Both the position numbers and the translations under genes were made by a program. From Candidatus Aenigmatarchaeota archaeon (GTDB lineage Archaea; Aenigmatarchaeota; Aenigmatarchaeia; CG10238-14), in NCBI GenBank assembly GCA_030018415.1, contig JASEGC010000002.1:46821-110820 (forward strand): a stretch of DNA of 64,000 nt. Reading direction: 5' to 3'. The notes beneath the pieces were generated by a model that was not told the DNA's origin, did no database searches, and saw nothing but the letters and a program-made list of their open reading frames with translations. Of this stretch, positions 39,352 to 48,850 are shown in pieces (the first letter of the stretch is position 1; every line of letters begins with the position of its first letter).

Positions 39352-40424
39352 TAAGATCCCATCCCTATAAGCCTGTTCCTAATTTCCCTATTTTCCATGA
39401 CTACTACAACACTACATTTTGAACAATAATCAGGGATCTTCTTTTCAATCATGTTTTGTCTGATCTTGTTGAAAACTTTCCCAAACCATACTTCCTTCAA
39501 ATTTTTTTTATTGATAAATTCTCCTTCTTCAAAAGTTGAACAACAACCTGCAAATCCAGATGCTTTAATCCCCATCAAGTACCAAGGTCTGAAGCAAGGA
39601 GCTGAAATGAATCCATTTACCAAACCTTTAACCTCTTTTAAAACTAATTCTCTAAAATTTGTTTTATCAGTAAGTGATGCTTCATAGAATGTGTCTATGT
39701 TAGTATCGATACCAAGATCTTTTGCTGTCTTAGAGGAGTTCTTCACATGCTTCTTTAATGCTTTTTCCTTTCCATTCAAATCTAGTCTTTCTGAAGTATA
39801 ACCAGGATAAAGAGGTTCGAAATAAACCAATTCGCTTCCTACTTCATTTGCCAGCCTCATCATGTCATCCAATTTATCAAAATTTAACCTGCTCAAGACA
39901 GTGTTAAAGCCGATGTAGGGTCTGTTTGATTTTAGGTTATCTTTAACTTTTCTTAAAATCTTTATGTTCTGAACGATTTTTTCAAAAGACCCTTTTCCTC
40001 TCAGATAATCGTTTATTTCAGGATTAGGACCGTCTATGCTGAATTGTACTTGATCCCAACCAATCTTTACCAAAAATTTTGCATCTCTCTCTTTCAATAA
40101 GGTTCCATTCGTCGTTAACAATCCCCACATGTCATACTGCTTGATTCTCTTAAGAACCTTCAAAGTGGCTTCTTTTCTTACTAAAGGCTCTCCACCGCCA
40201 GATATAACCCATTCCTTAACTCCAAGCTCTGCTGCCTCTTTAGGGATTTTTAGCAATCTTCTCTCTGACATCTCTGGAAAGTTTTTATTCAGGTTAGCAG
40301 CTCTCCAACAGAAAATACATCTTAGATTACATCTGTCCGTAGGATGAAGTTCCATCCTTAAAGGTCCAGCTTTCCCACCTTCATTCCATGCCTTCAATCT
40401 CTCAGCTATTTCTCCAATCAGCAT
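39351..40424 (-). CDS. Radical SAM/SPASM protein
   Basis: PTDRCNLRCIFCWRA; SGGGEPLVR; APCFRPWYLMGIKASGFAGCCSTF...NLKEVWFGKVF...CSKCSV. Confidence 0.92.
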   Translation of the reverse strand: MLIGEIAERLKAWNEGGKAGPLRMELHPTDRCNLRCIFCWRAANLNKNFPEMSERRLLKIPKEAAELGVKEWVISGGGEPLVRKEATLKVLKRIKQYDMWGLLTTNGTLLKERDAKFLVKIGWDQVQFSIDGPNPEINDYLRGKGSFEKIVQNIKILRKVKDNLKSNRPYIGFNTVLSRLNFDKLDDMMRLANEVGSELVYFEPLYPGYTSERLDLNGKEKALKKHVKNSSKTAKDLGIDTNIDTFYEASLTDKTNFRELVLKEVKGLVNGFISAPCFRPWYLMGIKASGFAGCCSTFEEGEFINKKNLKEVWFGKVFNKIRQNMIEKKIPDYCSKCSVVVVMENREIRNRLIGMGS

Positions 40425-41431
40425 CTCATACCATCATAATATTTGTTAAATGTATCAGTAAATTCAGGGATACACTTTTCACACTCTTTCGGAAGTTTCT
40501 TTTCTTTAACTCTCTCTCTAAATTCTTCCATGTTTTCTCCAAACCAGATATCTTTGAAAGAAGAATTTTTTATGTCTCCAATGATATTGGTATAGAGACT
40601 TGCTAAGGTACAACAAACCATGATTTCTCCACTAGCATTTATGAACGCCATCAACCAAGGTGCAAAACAAAATTTCGGTTTCTCATGCTCCAAAACTCCA
40701 AATTTGATTATAGAGTCTAAATTCGTGTAGATCCTTAATTCCTTCGATTTTTTCAATGCTTTCTCCAAGGAATTTTTTAGATCTTTTTCATTTACCTCCC
40801 TCATCCAGAATTCTTTGTTTGTTTCGAACTCAACTAGGGTTGAGAAATTGATTGCTTCTATTCCCAGATTATTCGCCAGTTCAACAATTTTATCCAAACT
40901 CATATAATTCAACCTGTTTATCACGGTAGTTATTCTCAAAAAAGGATGATCAGTTTTGAATCTTTTCTTTGTTTTTTTAAAATTGTTTATTGTTTCTATC
41001 ACTCTTTGAAAGACACTCTCTCCTCTTATGTAATCGTTAACCTCAGGATCATGGCTATCTAAAGAAAAGGAAAGATCATCCCAGCCTATCTTCACGAATT
41101 TCTCGATTTTTTTTCTGTTCAAGAGAGTTCCGTTGGAAGTCAAAGTTCCGATGAAGTCATGATCCTTAACCATCTCCAGAATCTGAAAAATATCTTTTCT
41201 GAAGAAAGCTTCCCCGCCCCCTGTCAAATCTACGGTTCTTGTACCGAGTTCTTTGCAATCTTTTAGAATCTGTTTTATTTCTCTTAATCCCAACTCTCCA
41301 TGCTTACTATGTTTGGCGTGTCTCCAGCAAATCTTGCACTCAAGGTTACAACGATCAGTAGGGGAAATCATCACTTTTTCAGGTCCAATCTTTTCATCCG
41401 AAAAAATTGCTTTGCACAACTTATTCATCAT
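40418..41431 (-). CDS. Radical SAM/SPASM protein
   Basis: PTDRCNLECKICWRH; TGGGEAFFR; FCFAPWLMAFINASGEIMVCCTL...SFKDIWFGENM...CEKCIP. Confidence 0.92.
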   Translation of the reverse strand: MMNKLCKAIFSDEKIGPEKVMISPTDRCNLECKICWRHAKHSKHGELGLREIKQILKDCKELGTRTVDLTGGGEAFFRKDIFQILEMVKDHDFIGTLTSNGTLLNRKKIEKFVKIGWDDLSFSLDSHDPEVNDYIRGESVFQRVIETINNFKKTKKRFKTDHPFLRITTVINRLNYMSLDKIVELANNLGIEAINFSTLVEFETNKEFWMREVNEKDLKNSLEKALKKSKELRIYTNLDSIIKFGVLEHEKPKFCFAPWLMAFINASGEIMVCCTLASLYTNIIGDIKNSSFKDIWFGENMEEFRERVKEKKLPKECEKCIPEFTDTFNKYYDGMRC

Positions 41432-41435
41432 TCTC

Positions 41436-42494
41436 TCAACTTATCAAATGTTTGAACATATCTCTAATTCCAAACTTCTCATAACACAACATCAAGCAAG
41501 GTCTTTTACATCTTTTGATCAAACTTCTAGTTTTACTGAATTCTTCATGAGTCCAGAGATCAGATATTCTTCTATCTCTAACGTTCAGGTTTGGCCCAAG
41601 CCCACAAACACTGATGTTTCCATAAGGGTCTATGTTCAAGTTCATGAATCCAGCAAGACATGCCCCGAACTTAAAATTTCCTCTCTTTTCGAAGTATTCT
41701 GGTATGCTTCTCAGGTACTCGACAGAATTAAAGATAAAATCATCTTGTCTTTTTAAAGAAATAAGTTTCTTTATTATACTCTTCAAGTCTTCTAAGTCTT
41801 CTCCATTAATCCACACTTCTTCATTATAATCAAAATTCTTGAATGTGTTATCCAAGACAACGGCCTGATAGAAGACTTGGTCTACTCCTATCTTTTTTCC
41901 AAGCCAGTATATGTCGACAAGTTCTCTAAAGTTATAACTCATCACGACACTCGTGAAGTCTACTTTGATTTGTTTCTTTTTCCGTAACTTCAGTATCGTC
42001 TTTGCCGCTTCAATGACTTTATCATAGTTTCCTCTTCCTCTGATGAAATCGTGTGTTTCTCTCTTTGCTCCATCCAGAGATAGAGCTAATCTATTAAGTC
42101 CAACGTCTAATAGTTTTTCACATACCTTTTCATCGAGAAAATAAGCATTTGAAACAATCGTCGTATGTAGTCCTTTTGAATTGGCATATCCAACTAATTC
42201 CAAGGTATCTTTTCTTCGAACTAAAGCCTCTCCACCCACAAAAGAGATGTAATTGATGCCAAGATCTCTACATTCGTCCATGATTCTTTTCATCACATCC
42301 ACTGATAACTCTTTCTTTGGATTGGCATTGAGCTTCCATATCTCACACATCTTACATCTTAAGGGACATCTATTGGTCATCTGAAAATTCACTTCATGAG
42401 GATATCTGAGAGGTATGTTTAAATTATAAGAAAGCATGTAACTCAGGTATCTTTTTATTTGGCCTAACTTAGCCATCCCCTCAACTCCAACCAT
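41436..42494 (-). CDS. Radical SAM protein, distinct 'SYNLN' subfamily with CKRPCLMLC C-terminus
   Basis: MTNRCPLRCKMCEIW; VGGEALVRRKD; CLAGFMNLNIDPYGNISVCGLGPNLNVRDRRISDLW...CKRPCLMLCYE. Confidence 0.9.
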   Translation of the reverse strand: MVGVEGMAKLGQIKRYLSYMLSYNLNIPLRYPHEVNFQMTNRCPLRCKMCEIWKLNANPKKELSVDVMKRIMDECRDLGINYISFVGGEALVRRKDTLELVGYANSKGLHTTIVSNAYFLDEKVCEKLLDVGLNRLALSLDGAKRETHDFIRGRGNYDKVIEAAKTILKLRKKKQIKVDFTSVVMSYNFRELVDIYWLGKKIGVDQVFYQAVVLDNTFKNFDYNEEVWINGEDLEDLKSIIKKLISLKRQDDFIFNSVEYLRSIPEYFEKRGNFKFGACLAGFMNLNIDPYGNISVCGLGPNLNVRDRRISDLWTHEEFSKTRSLIKRCKRPCLMLCYEKFGIRDMFKHLIS

Positions 42495-43558
42495 GCCTTA
42501 AACAAAATTTTGAAATCAAGTCTTTCGTAGCATAGCATTAAGCAGGGTCTTTTGCATCTTTTTATCTTAAATCTTGTTTTTTTGTATTCTTTACTATTCC
42601 ATAAATTATTGATGTTTCCATCGTTCACGTTCAGGTTAGGTCCTAAACCACAAACACTGATATTACCGTAAGGATCTATGTTTAGATAACTGAAACCGAC
42701 TATGCATTTTCCGACATTAAACTTCTCCTTCTTCTCAAAGTATTTTGGCATCATGAGAAGATAATCTCTAGTATTTCTGATCTTACCAGTTTTTTTTAGC
42801 TTAACGAGCTTGAGAGCAATTCTTTTCAATAAATTTAAGTCATTACCATTGATCCAAAAATTACTCTCATAAAAATCTCTATAGTATTCAAGCCCTTTAG
42901 TGAATGTGTTATCAGGAGTGATGACTTGGTAATTTACATAATCAAACCCCAGATCTTGCATTAGATTAAAAATGTCTATAAGCTCTCTGAAGTTGTATCC
43001 TGTCACGACAGTCGTGAATTCTAGTTCAACATTACTTTTAAATTCAGCCTTTAAACTCACTAGGTTCTTCGCCGTTCTTATAACTTTATCATAGTTTCCT
43101 CTTCCTCTGATGAAATCGTGTGTTTCTCTCTTTGCCCCATCCAGAGATATGGAAATCTTCGAGACTTTCGCTTTCAAGAGTCTTTCACAAGTTTTTTTAT
43201 CCAAGAAATAACCACTAGTTATCAGGTCTGCTCTCATATTCATGGATGATGCGAGACTTATCAATTCAATTACATCGTTCTTTCTTACCAGAGTCTCACC
43301 ACCAGCAAAAGATACATGATCCACTCCCCATTCTTTCATCTTTTCCAATAATTTTTTAAGTTCTTCCAAGCTAAGTTCCTCATCAACTTCTGGGTTTTTC
43401 TTCCATACACTACAAGTCTTGCATCTCAAAGGGCAGCGATGAGTTATGTCGAAATTAACTCTCCAAGGTTTGATGAAAGGGTAATTTAAATTGTAAGATA
43501 AATAATTGGCAAAATAATCCTTCAAAAAAGTGAAAATATCCTCATAAAGACTTTTCAT
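42464..43558 (-). CDS. Radical SAM protein, 'SYNLN' subfamily
   Basis: ITHRCPLRCKTCSVW; AGGETLVRKND; CIVGFSYLNIDPYGNISVCGLGPNLNVNDGNINNLW...CKRPCLMLCYE. Confidence 0.9.
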   Translation of the reverse strand: MKSLYEDIFTFLKDYFANYLSYNLNYPFIKPWRVNFDITHRCPLRCKTCSVWKKNPEVDEELSLEELKKLLEKMKEWGVDHVSFAGGETLVRKNDVIELISLASSMNMRADLITSGYFLDKKTCERLLKAKVSKISISLDGAKRETHDFIRGRGNYDKVIRTAKNLVSLKAEFKSNVELEFTTVVTGYNFRELIDIFNLMQDLGFDYVNYQVITPDNTFTKGLEYYRDFYESNFWINGNDLNLLKRIALKLVKLKKTGKIRNTRDYLLMMPKYFEKKEKFNVGKCIVGFSYLNIDPYGNISVCGLGPNLNVNDGNINNLWNSKEYKKTRFKIKRCKRPCLMLCYERLDFKILFKAWLELRGWLS

Positions 43559-43559
43559 C

Positions 43560-44588
43560 TTACCACCAATTCTCTATCCTGGGGAAACAGAGCATTAAAC
43601 AAGGTCTCCTACATTTCCTTATCAATAGTCTCGTTTTTGCAAAAGTTAGACTGTACCAAATCTCTTTTATATTATGGTCTCTCACATTTAAAGAAGGTCC
43701 TTTACCACAAATATCCACATATCCGTTGGGTTTTATGTACATGTAACTGAATCCAGCCAAACATATGCCAGAGTTAAACCTTTGCTTCTTCTTAAAATAT
43801 TCTGGCATGAGCTTTAGCGTTAAGAATGGTGTTCCTATTTTTCCCTCCTTCTTCTTCAGTTCGATCAATTCCTCACAGATTTTTCTCAATTTTTTGATGT
43901 TCTTATCCTGGACCCAGAACTCATCTTCATCGTAATCCTTGCTTTTCATGTAAGAGGTATCTATGTTGTAAGGGTTGTAAGCGACCTCATGCAAGTCTTT
44001 CTCTTTAACTATAACATAAATGTCTAGAAGCTCATCAAGGTTCACATCAGTCACTACTGTTGTTATGGATAGTCTTAAGTTTGAATCGTTGTTATTCTTA
44101 GCTTCAAGAATGTAATCTATGGCTTTCATAGCTCCATCAAAGCTGCCTTTATCCCTTATATAATCGTTAGTTTCTTTCGTTGAGCCATCCAACGATATTT
44201 GTAGGTAGTCAAGACCAGAATTAACAATTTCCTTTGCTATTCTTTTTGTTAGCAGTAAGCCATTGGTGGTTACGTGAGTTGTTAACTTTTTCTTTTTAGC
44301 ATGTTTTATACACTCCAATAGATCTTCTTTTCTTATTAATGGCTCACCTCCTGCAAAGCTTATGTTGATATCCCCCCAATTGCCTATCTCTGAAATCGTC
44401 TTTTTCAACTCCTCAATAGTTAATTCGTCCTCTACTTTTGGATTTTCTTCATAAGTTTCACAGATGTTGCATCTTAAGTTACATCTGTGAGTCAAGCCAA
44501 AGTTTATAAATCTCGGAATAACAAAAGGAAAGTTTAAAAAGTAAGAAATATTATATGATAGCGTTTCTTTTTTATTTAATTCTTCCAA
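43560..44588 (-). CDS. Radical SAM protein, 'SYNLN' subfamily
   Basis: LTHRCNLRCNICETY; AGGEPLIRKED; CLAGFSYMYIKPNGYVDICGKGPSLNVRDHNIKEIW...CRRPCLMLCFP. Confidence 0.9.
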   Translation of the reverse strand: MEELNKKETLSYNISYFLNFPFVIPRFINFGLTHRCNLRCNICETYEENPKVEDELTIEELKKTISEIGNWGDINISFAGGEPLIRKEDLLECIKHAKKKKLTTHVTTNGLLLTKRIAKEIVNSGLDYLQISLDGSTKETNDYIRDKGSFDGAMKAIDYILEAKNNNDSNLRLSITTVVTDVNLDELLDIYVIVKEKDLHEVAYNPYNIDTSYMKSKDYDEDEFWVQDKNIKKLRKICEELIELKKKEGKIGTPFLTLKLMPEYFKKKQRFNSGICLAGFSYMYIKPNGYVDICGKGPSLNVRDHNIKEIWYSLTFAKTRLLIRKCRRPCLMLCFPRIENWW

Positions 44589-44592
44589 ACTA

Positions 44593-45501
44593 TCACCTTT
44601 CGAGTAAGGATTTAAAAGCAGCTACTCTGCCCAGTTTTCTAGCTACATCCAATTTTTTCTTCAGGTTATCAGTTCCAATCATTTCGAATAAAATTTCCAT
44701 GGATTTGATGAAACTTATGTATTTGAAAAATTCAGTTTGAAAACTCTTCTCTTTCCACAATTTTTCAAAATTTTCTTGATTCCTTATCCTCAGAATTTCA
44801 GAATAACCCTGCCAAAAAGATCTCTCCAGAAACCATTTTTTTGTTAATCTTTCTTCGTCAATCAAATGAGTCACGACCGCTTTAGGTTCATAAACAAGTT
44901 TAAAACCTCTTTTAAGTATTCTTCTTTGAAGGTCAGTTTCGTCTTCGCTTATTAGCTTATTAGGAGTCCTGCCTAGAGTTTCATCGAACAGACCGACATC
45001 ATCGAAGATACTCTTTCTGAAAGATAAATTACACCCCCAGAGCAATGGTTTATCGATTACAGTAGCTTCTTCAAAATTTAAGAGTGTCTCACCAATAAAA
45101 CCTTTAAACATCCCTTCTGGAAGTTGTTTCAAAAAGGTTGGAATTTCTGTCGAAAATTTCGGAATTATCTTACCACCCACACATACTATTTCTTCGCCAT
45201 TGTAATGTCTAGTTAAGATTTTTAACCACTCTCTATCGGCAACCGCATCATCATCTGTAAAAGCAACTAATTCTCCTTCTGCTTTTTTAATGCCTAAGTT
45301 TCTTTGGAACGAAGAATTGGCTTTGGGGGATAAGATAAACTTAAAACCAAATTTAGAGACCAAATTTTTTGATCTTTGATTTATACCTATGACAATAACC
45401 TCGAAATCACGATATGTTTGTGTAAGAAGTGATTCTAAGCAATCTCTCAAAGTTTTTCTGCCAGCAGTGCATATAATTACCGAAGCTTTATAACTACACA
45501 T
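44593..45501 (-). CDS. GT2-family glycosyltransferase
   Basis: ASVIICTAGRKTLRDCLESLLTQTYRDFEVIVIG; FTDDDAVADREWL; SEDETDLQRRILKRG. Confidence 0.92.
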   Translation of the reverse strand: MCSYKASVIICTAGRKTLRDCLESLLTQTYRDFEVIVIGINQRSKNLVSKFGFKFILSPKANSSFQRNLGIKKAEGELVAFTDDDAVADREWLKILTRHYNGEEIVCVGGKIIPKFSTEIPTFLKQLPEGMFKGFIGETLLNFEEATVIDKPLLWGCNLSFRKSIFDDVGLFDETLGRTPNKLISEDETDLQRRILKRGFKLVYEPKAVVTHLIDEERLTKKWFLERSFWQGYSEILRIRNQENFEKLWKEKSFQTEFFKYISFIKSMEILFEMIGTDNLKKKLDVARKLGRVAAFKSLLER

Positions 45502-45516
45502 ACTTTCTAGGAATAA

Positions 45517-46599
45517 TTACTTCCTAAATTTACTTATCTTTGAAAAAAGTTTGTACCAGCCAATGCTCTTAAATTTTTCCAATTCCTTTCCCATTCTTTT
45601 GATTTCTCTATCTTTTACTTCTATTAACTTGTTTTTTTCTTCTTCTAATTCTTTTTTTCTTCTTTCAAAATCCTCCTTTAGTTTATTGATTTCTTGTTCT
45701 TTTTCCTTCAACCTTTGCCCAAAATCAAAAACTAGTTCTTCTCTTACTTTTTCCATTTTTTCCAGGAGTTCTTTTTTTTCCTTCTCTTTCTCTGTTTCGA
45801 GCTTCTTCAATGCTTCTTTCAGTTTGCTTACCTCATCGCTCTTTTCTTTTTCTAGCCTTCTTATTACCGTACCACTCTCTGTTTCGAGCTTCTTCAATGC
45901 TTCTTTCAGTTTGCTTACCTCATCGCTCTTTTCTTTTTCTAGCCTTCTTATTACCGTACCACTCTCTGTTTCGAGCTTCTTCAATGCTTCTTTCAGTCTT
46001 TCGATCTCTTTTGCCATCTGTTCTTTTGTTTTTTGAGAATTACCCAAATCCCTTATAAACTGACTTATTCTAGCCTCTAATGTTTCTATATCCTTATTTT
46101 TTATAGCAATTTCCTTTTCTTTTTCAACTACTTGTCTCTTTAAATTTTGTATATAAGCTAAGTTAAAGAATAAATTGCTTGGAGTGCTTTTCTCTATATC
46201 TTCCCTTTCAAGCATCACATATTCCAATTTCTTTCTCTTTAAAACTCTTCTCTTATCAATTATATTGTCTAAGAACTTTATACTATCTAGATCATTCTTT
46301 GTGATATTCTCGACTAATTGTTCAGAGCCTTCAGCGATATTAGTAACGAAAGACGACAATATGATAAATTTATTTCCGATCTTTTTCAACTGGCTTAAAA
46401 AATCGCTATTAATGTTTGTTAAATCATTCACTACAACCAAATCGAAAGAATTATCTTGTAATTTTGATATATCATCAGAGGTTAGGCATTTAAATTCGCT
46501 CCAATTGCTAAAGTTTTCCCGCTCATCTATAATCAAAACTCTTTCTTTGTCTTTTACCAGAGAACTCAGCATCTCTTTTATTTTTTTATTTGGTCTCAT
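45517..46599 (-). CDS. Long coiled-coil protein with N-terminal, possibly degenerate, Rossmann/methyltransferase-like domain
   Basis: RVLIIDERENFSNWSEFKCLTSDDISKLQDNSFDLVVVNDLTN...FIILSS then ~200 aa heptad-rich Lys/Glu helix with a 29-aa internal repeat. Confidence 0.75.
   Translation of the reverse strand: MRPNKKIKEMLSSLVKDKERVLIIDERENFSNWSEFKCLTSDDISKLQDNSFDLVVVNDLTNINSDFLSQLKKIGNKFIILSSFVTNIAEGSEQLVENITKNDLDSIKFLDNIIDKRRVLKRKKLEYVMLEREDIEKSTPSNLFFNLAYIQNLKRQVVEKEKEIAIKNKDIETLEARISQFIRDLGNSQKTKEQMAKEIERLKEALKKLETESGTVIRRLEKEKSDEVSKLKEALKKLETESGTVIRRLEKEKSDEVSKLKEALKKLETEKEKEKKELLEKMEKVREELVFDFGQRLKEKEQEINKLKEDFERRKKELEEEKNKLIEVKDREIKRMGKELEKFKSIGWYKLFSKISKFRK
45791..45997. repeat. 87-bp tandem repeat (about 2.4 copies) inside coiled-coil gene
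   Basis: 'tctgtttcgagcttcttcaatgcttctttcagt' at 45791, 45878 and 45965 (period 87); protein repeat KLETESGTVIRRLEKEKSDEVSKLKEALK. Confidence 0.95.
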
Positions 46600-46671
46600 T
46601 TCTCAACTCCTTTTAACTAATCAAAACTTAAAATACTAAATATAAATTATTAAAACATTCTAGGTAAAATC

Positions 46672-47754
46672 ATGAAATACAGAAGACTTGGAAGAACTAG
46701 TTTAAAAGTTTCGGTCATAGGTATCGGTGGAGGCTCTTTCAACCCAAACAAAGATCCAAACCTCACGATTGAAGAGGCAAATGAAGTTATATCCCATGCT
46801 GTTAAGAGTGGTGCAAATTTAATAGATACAGGGAAGGAGTATGACGAGAAATTTATCTCAAAAGCTATGGGTAAAAACAAAGAAAGATTACACATAGTAA
46901 CTAAATCAGAAGCCAGGAACAAGAAAGAAATGATAAGAGATATTAAAGATAGTCTTAAAAAATTGGGTGTTGGTTGCATCGATATCTACCAGATGCACAT
47001 GGTTCAGTCCGTTGAAGACTTTGGAGACCGCTTAAAAAATGGGGTTGTCGAAGGCTTACATGAAGCTAAAAAAAATGGTTGGGTTAATTTTACAGGTATA
47101 TTCAGTCATAGAATAGAAGTCTTGATAGAAGCAATGAAAACAAATGATTTTGATGTAGTTACTGTCCTTTACAATGCTGGACATACTTTGGCAGAAAAAT
47201 TGTTTAAGTACACAAAAAAATACGATGTAGGCGTCTTAGTTGCCGCCCCCTTGGGAAATGGCATCTTAGCCGATCCAAAAGTAGAAGAAGAGAGACCGAA
47301 TCCAGGAGCAGAAATCATGACAGTACAAAATGCCCTAAAATTTATACTATCCAACAATAATGTTTCCTCTGTTTTAGTCGGATCTAGACGCCTTGAACAT
47401 GCCGAAGAAAATTTTGATATAGATAAAATAGAATGGAACCTGCCTGAAACTGAAAGAAGAAAAATTACAGAAAAAATAAAGAGTTTTTTGGGTGAAAAAT
47501 TCTGCAGAGGTTGCAGATACTGTGAGCCCTGTGCTGAATTCGGTGGAAGCTTACCGATCAGTGATATCCTGAAATTGAAAATATTGTACGAAAAGTACGG
47601 TTATAAAAAATTCGCAAAATGGCAGTTCTCATTCAAACAGAAAGCTCAAGGAATTAAACCATGTACCGGATGCGGTAAGTGCGAACCTAGATGTCCTTAT
47701 GGCATTCCAATCGTGAAAGAGTTACAAAAAGCATATGAAATATTAAGTGATTAG
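46672..47754 (+). CDS. Aldo/keto reductase with C-terminal ferredoxin-like [4Fe-4S] domain
   Basis: MKYRRLGRTSLKVSVIGIGGGSF; FCRGCRYCEPC; CTGCGKCEPRCPYGIP. Confidence 0.92.
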   Translation: MKYRRLGRTSLKVSVIGIGGGSFNPNKDPNLTIEEANEVISHAVKSGANLIDTGKEYDEKFISKAMGKNKERLHIVTKSEARNKKEMIRDIKDSLKKLGVGCIDIYQMHMVQSVEDFGDRLKNGVVEGLHEAKKNGWVNFTGIFSHRIEVLIEAMKTNDFDVVTVLYNAGHTLAEKLFKYTKKYDVGVLVAAPLGNGILADPKVEEERPNPGAEIMTVQNALKFILSNNNVSSVLVGSRRLEHAEENFDIDKIEWNLPETERRKITEKIKSFLGEKFCRGCRYCEPCAEFGGSLPISDILKLKILYEKYGYKKFAKWQFSFKQKAQGIKPCTGCGKCEPRCPYGIPIVKELQKAYEILSD

Positions 47755-48814
47755 AATGGAATACAGACGATTAGGTCGTACTAATTTAAAAGTTTCGGTC
47801 ATAGGTGTTGGTGGTGGAGCCTTCATGGGTCCCAATAAAACGCCAGATCTAGTCAAAAAAGTCATATCTTTTGCTGTAAAAAAAGGTGTTAATTTTATAG
47901 AAACGGGAGAAGACTATGATGAGTCAAAAGTTGGTCTGGCTTTAAAAGAGGTTAGAAAAAAAATAATCCTGGCTTCAAAATCAACAGCATACGAAAAAAA
48001 GAGAATGGAAGTTTCGCTTGAAAACAGTTTTAAAAAATTAGGGACAGATCATATCGATATCTATATGCTTCAGACTGTTACAACTGTTGACGGGTTGAAG
48101 TTGAGGATTGAAAATGGTGTATTAGACGTTTTGAAGAAAGCCAAAGAAGAGGGTTCAATCGATTTTATTGGCTTAACTGGTCATCGAATACCAACACTGA
48201 TTGAAGCAATAAAATTAGACGAATTTGATGTTGTCGAAGCTCCATATTGTATCGGACAATACGAAACAGAAATGTTGTTTGAATTTACTGAAAAGTACGA
48301 TGTGGGTGTCATAGCTATCACGCCTTTTGCCGGTGGGATTTTAGTCGACAGAGATAAAAAGACTAAAGCAGCTGGATTCATGAATTCAAAGAATGCTTTG
48401 GGATACGTTCTCTCGAATACTGCTGTTTCTATGGCTCTAGTAGGAATGAGTTCAGTTGAACATGCAAAGGAAAATATCGAAGCTATCGAATCTGGGAAAG
48501 ATTTTTCCGAAGCTGATAGAGAAAAGATTTTAAAAAATACTGAAGATTTTTTGGGTCTCAACTTTTGTAGATCCTGTAAAGCATGTATGCCCTGCGATGT
48601 ACATGGATGGAAATTTAACATCGACAATTTCCTAAGATTTGAGGCTTTTTATTCGAAATATGGATACAAACAATTTGCAAAGGAATATTTTAATTTAGAT
48701 CAAAAGGCAGACGCATGTACTGGTTGTGGTAAGTGCGAACCTAGATGTCCTTATGGCATTCCTATAAGAGAAATGCTTAAAAAAACACATAAACTGCTGA
48801 GTTCAAAACAATAA
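47747..48814 (+). CDS. Aldo/keto reductase with C-terminal ferredoxin-like [4Fe-4S] domain (tandem paralogue)
   Basis: MEYRRLGRTNLKVSVIGVGGGAF; FCRSCKACMPC; CTGCGKCEPRCPYGIP; likely start 47756 (MEYRRLG). Confidence 0.92.
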   Translation: MIRMEYRRLGRTNLKVSVIGVGGGAFMGPNKTPDLVKKVISFAVKKGVNFIETGEDYDESKVGLALKEVRKKIILASKSTAYEKKRMEVSLENSFKKLGTDHIDIYMLQTVTTVDGLKLRIENGVLDVLKKAKEEGSIDFIGLTGHRIPTLIEAIKLDEFDVVEAPYCIGQYETEMLFEFTEKYDVGVIAITPFAGGILVDRDKKTKAAGFMNSKNALGYVLSNTAVSMALVGMSSVEHAKENIEAIESGKDFSEADREKILKNTEDFLGLNFCRSCKACMPCDVHGWKFNIDNFLRFEAFYSKYGYKQFAKEYFNLDQKADACTGCGKCEPRCPYGIPIREMLKKTHKLLSSKQ

Positions 48815-48850
48815 GATATAATCAAACATAGCAAAGCTTAGAATTTAAAA

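Noticed and set aside
45551-46058. Plus-strand ORFs of 161 aa and 82 aa (Ser/Phe/Leu-rich)
   Set aside because: Antisense shadow of the Lys/Glu-rich coiled-coil gene; low-complexity composition arises from the opposite strand.
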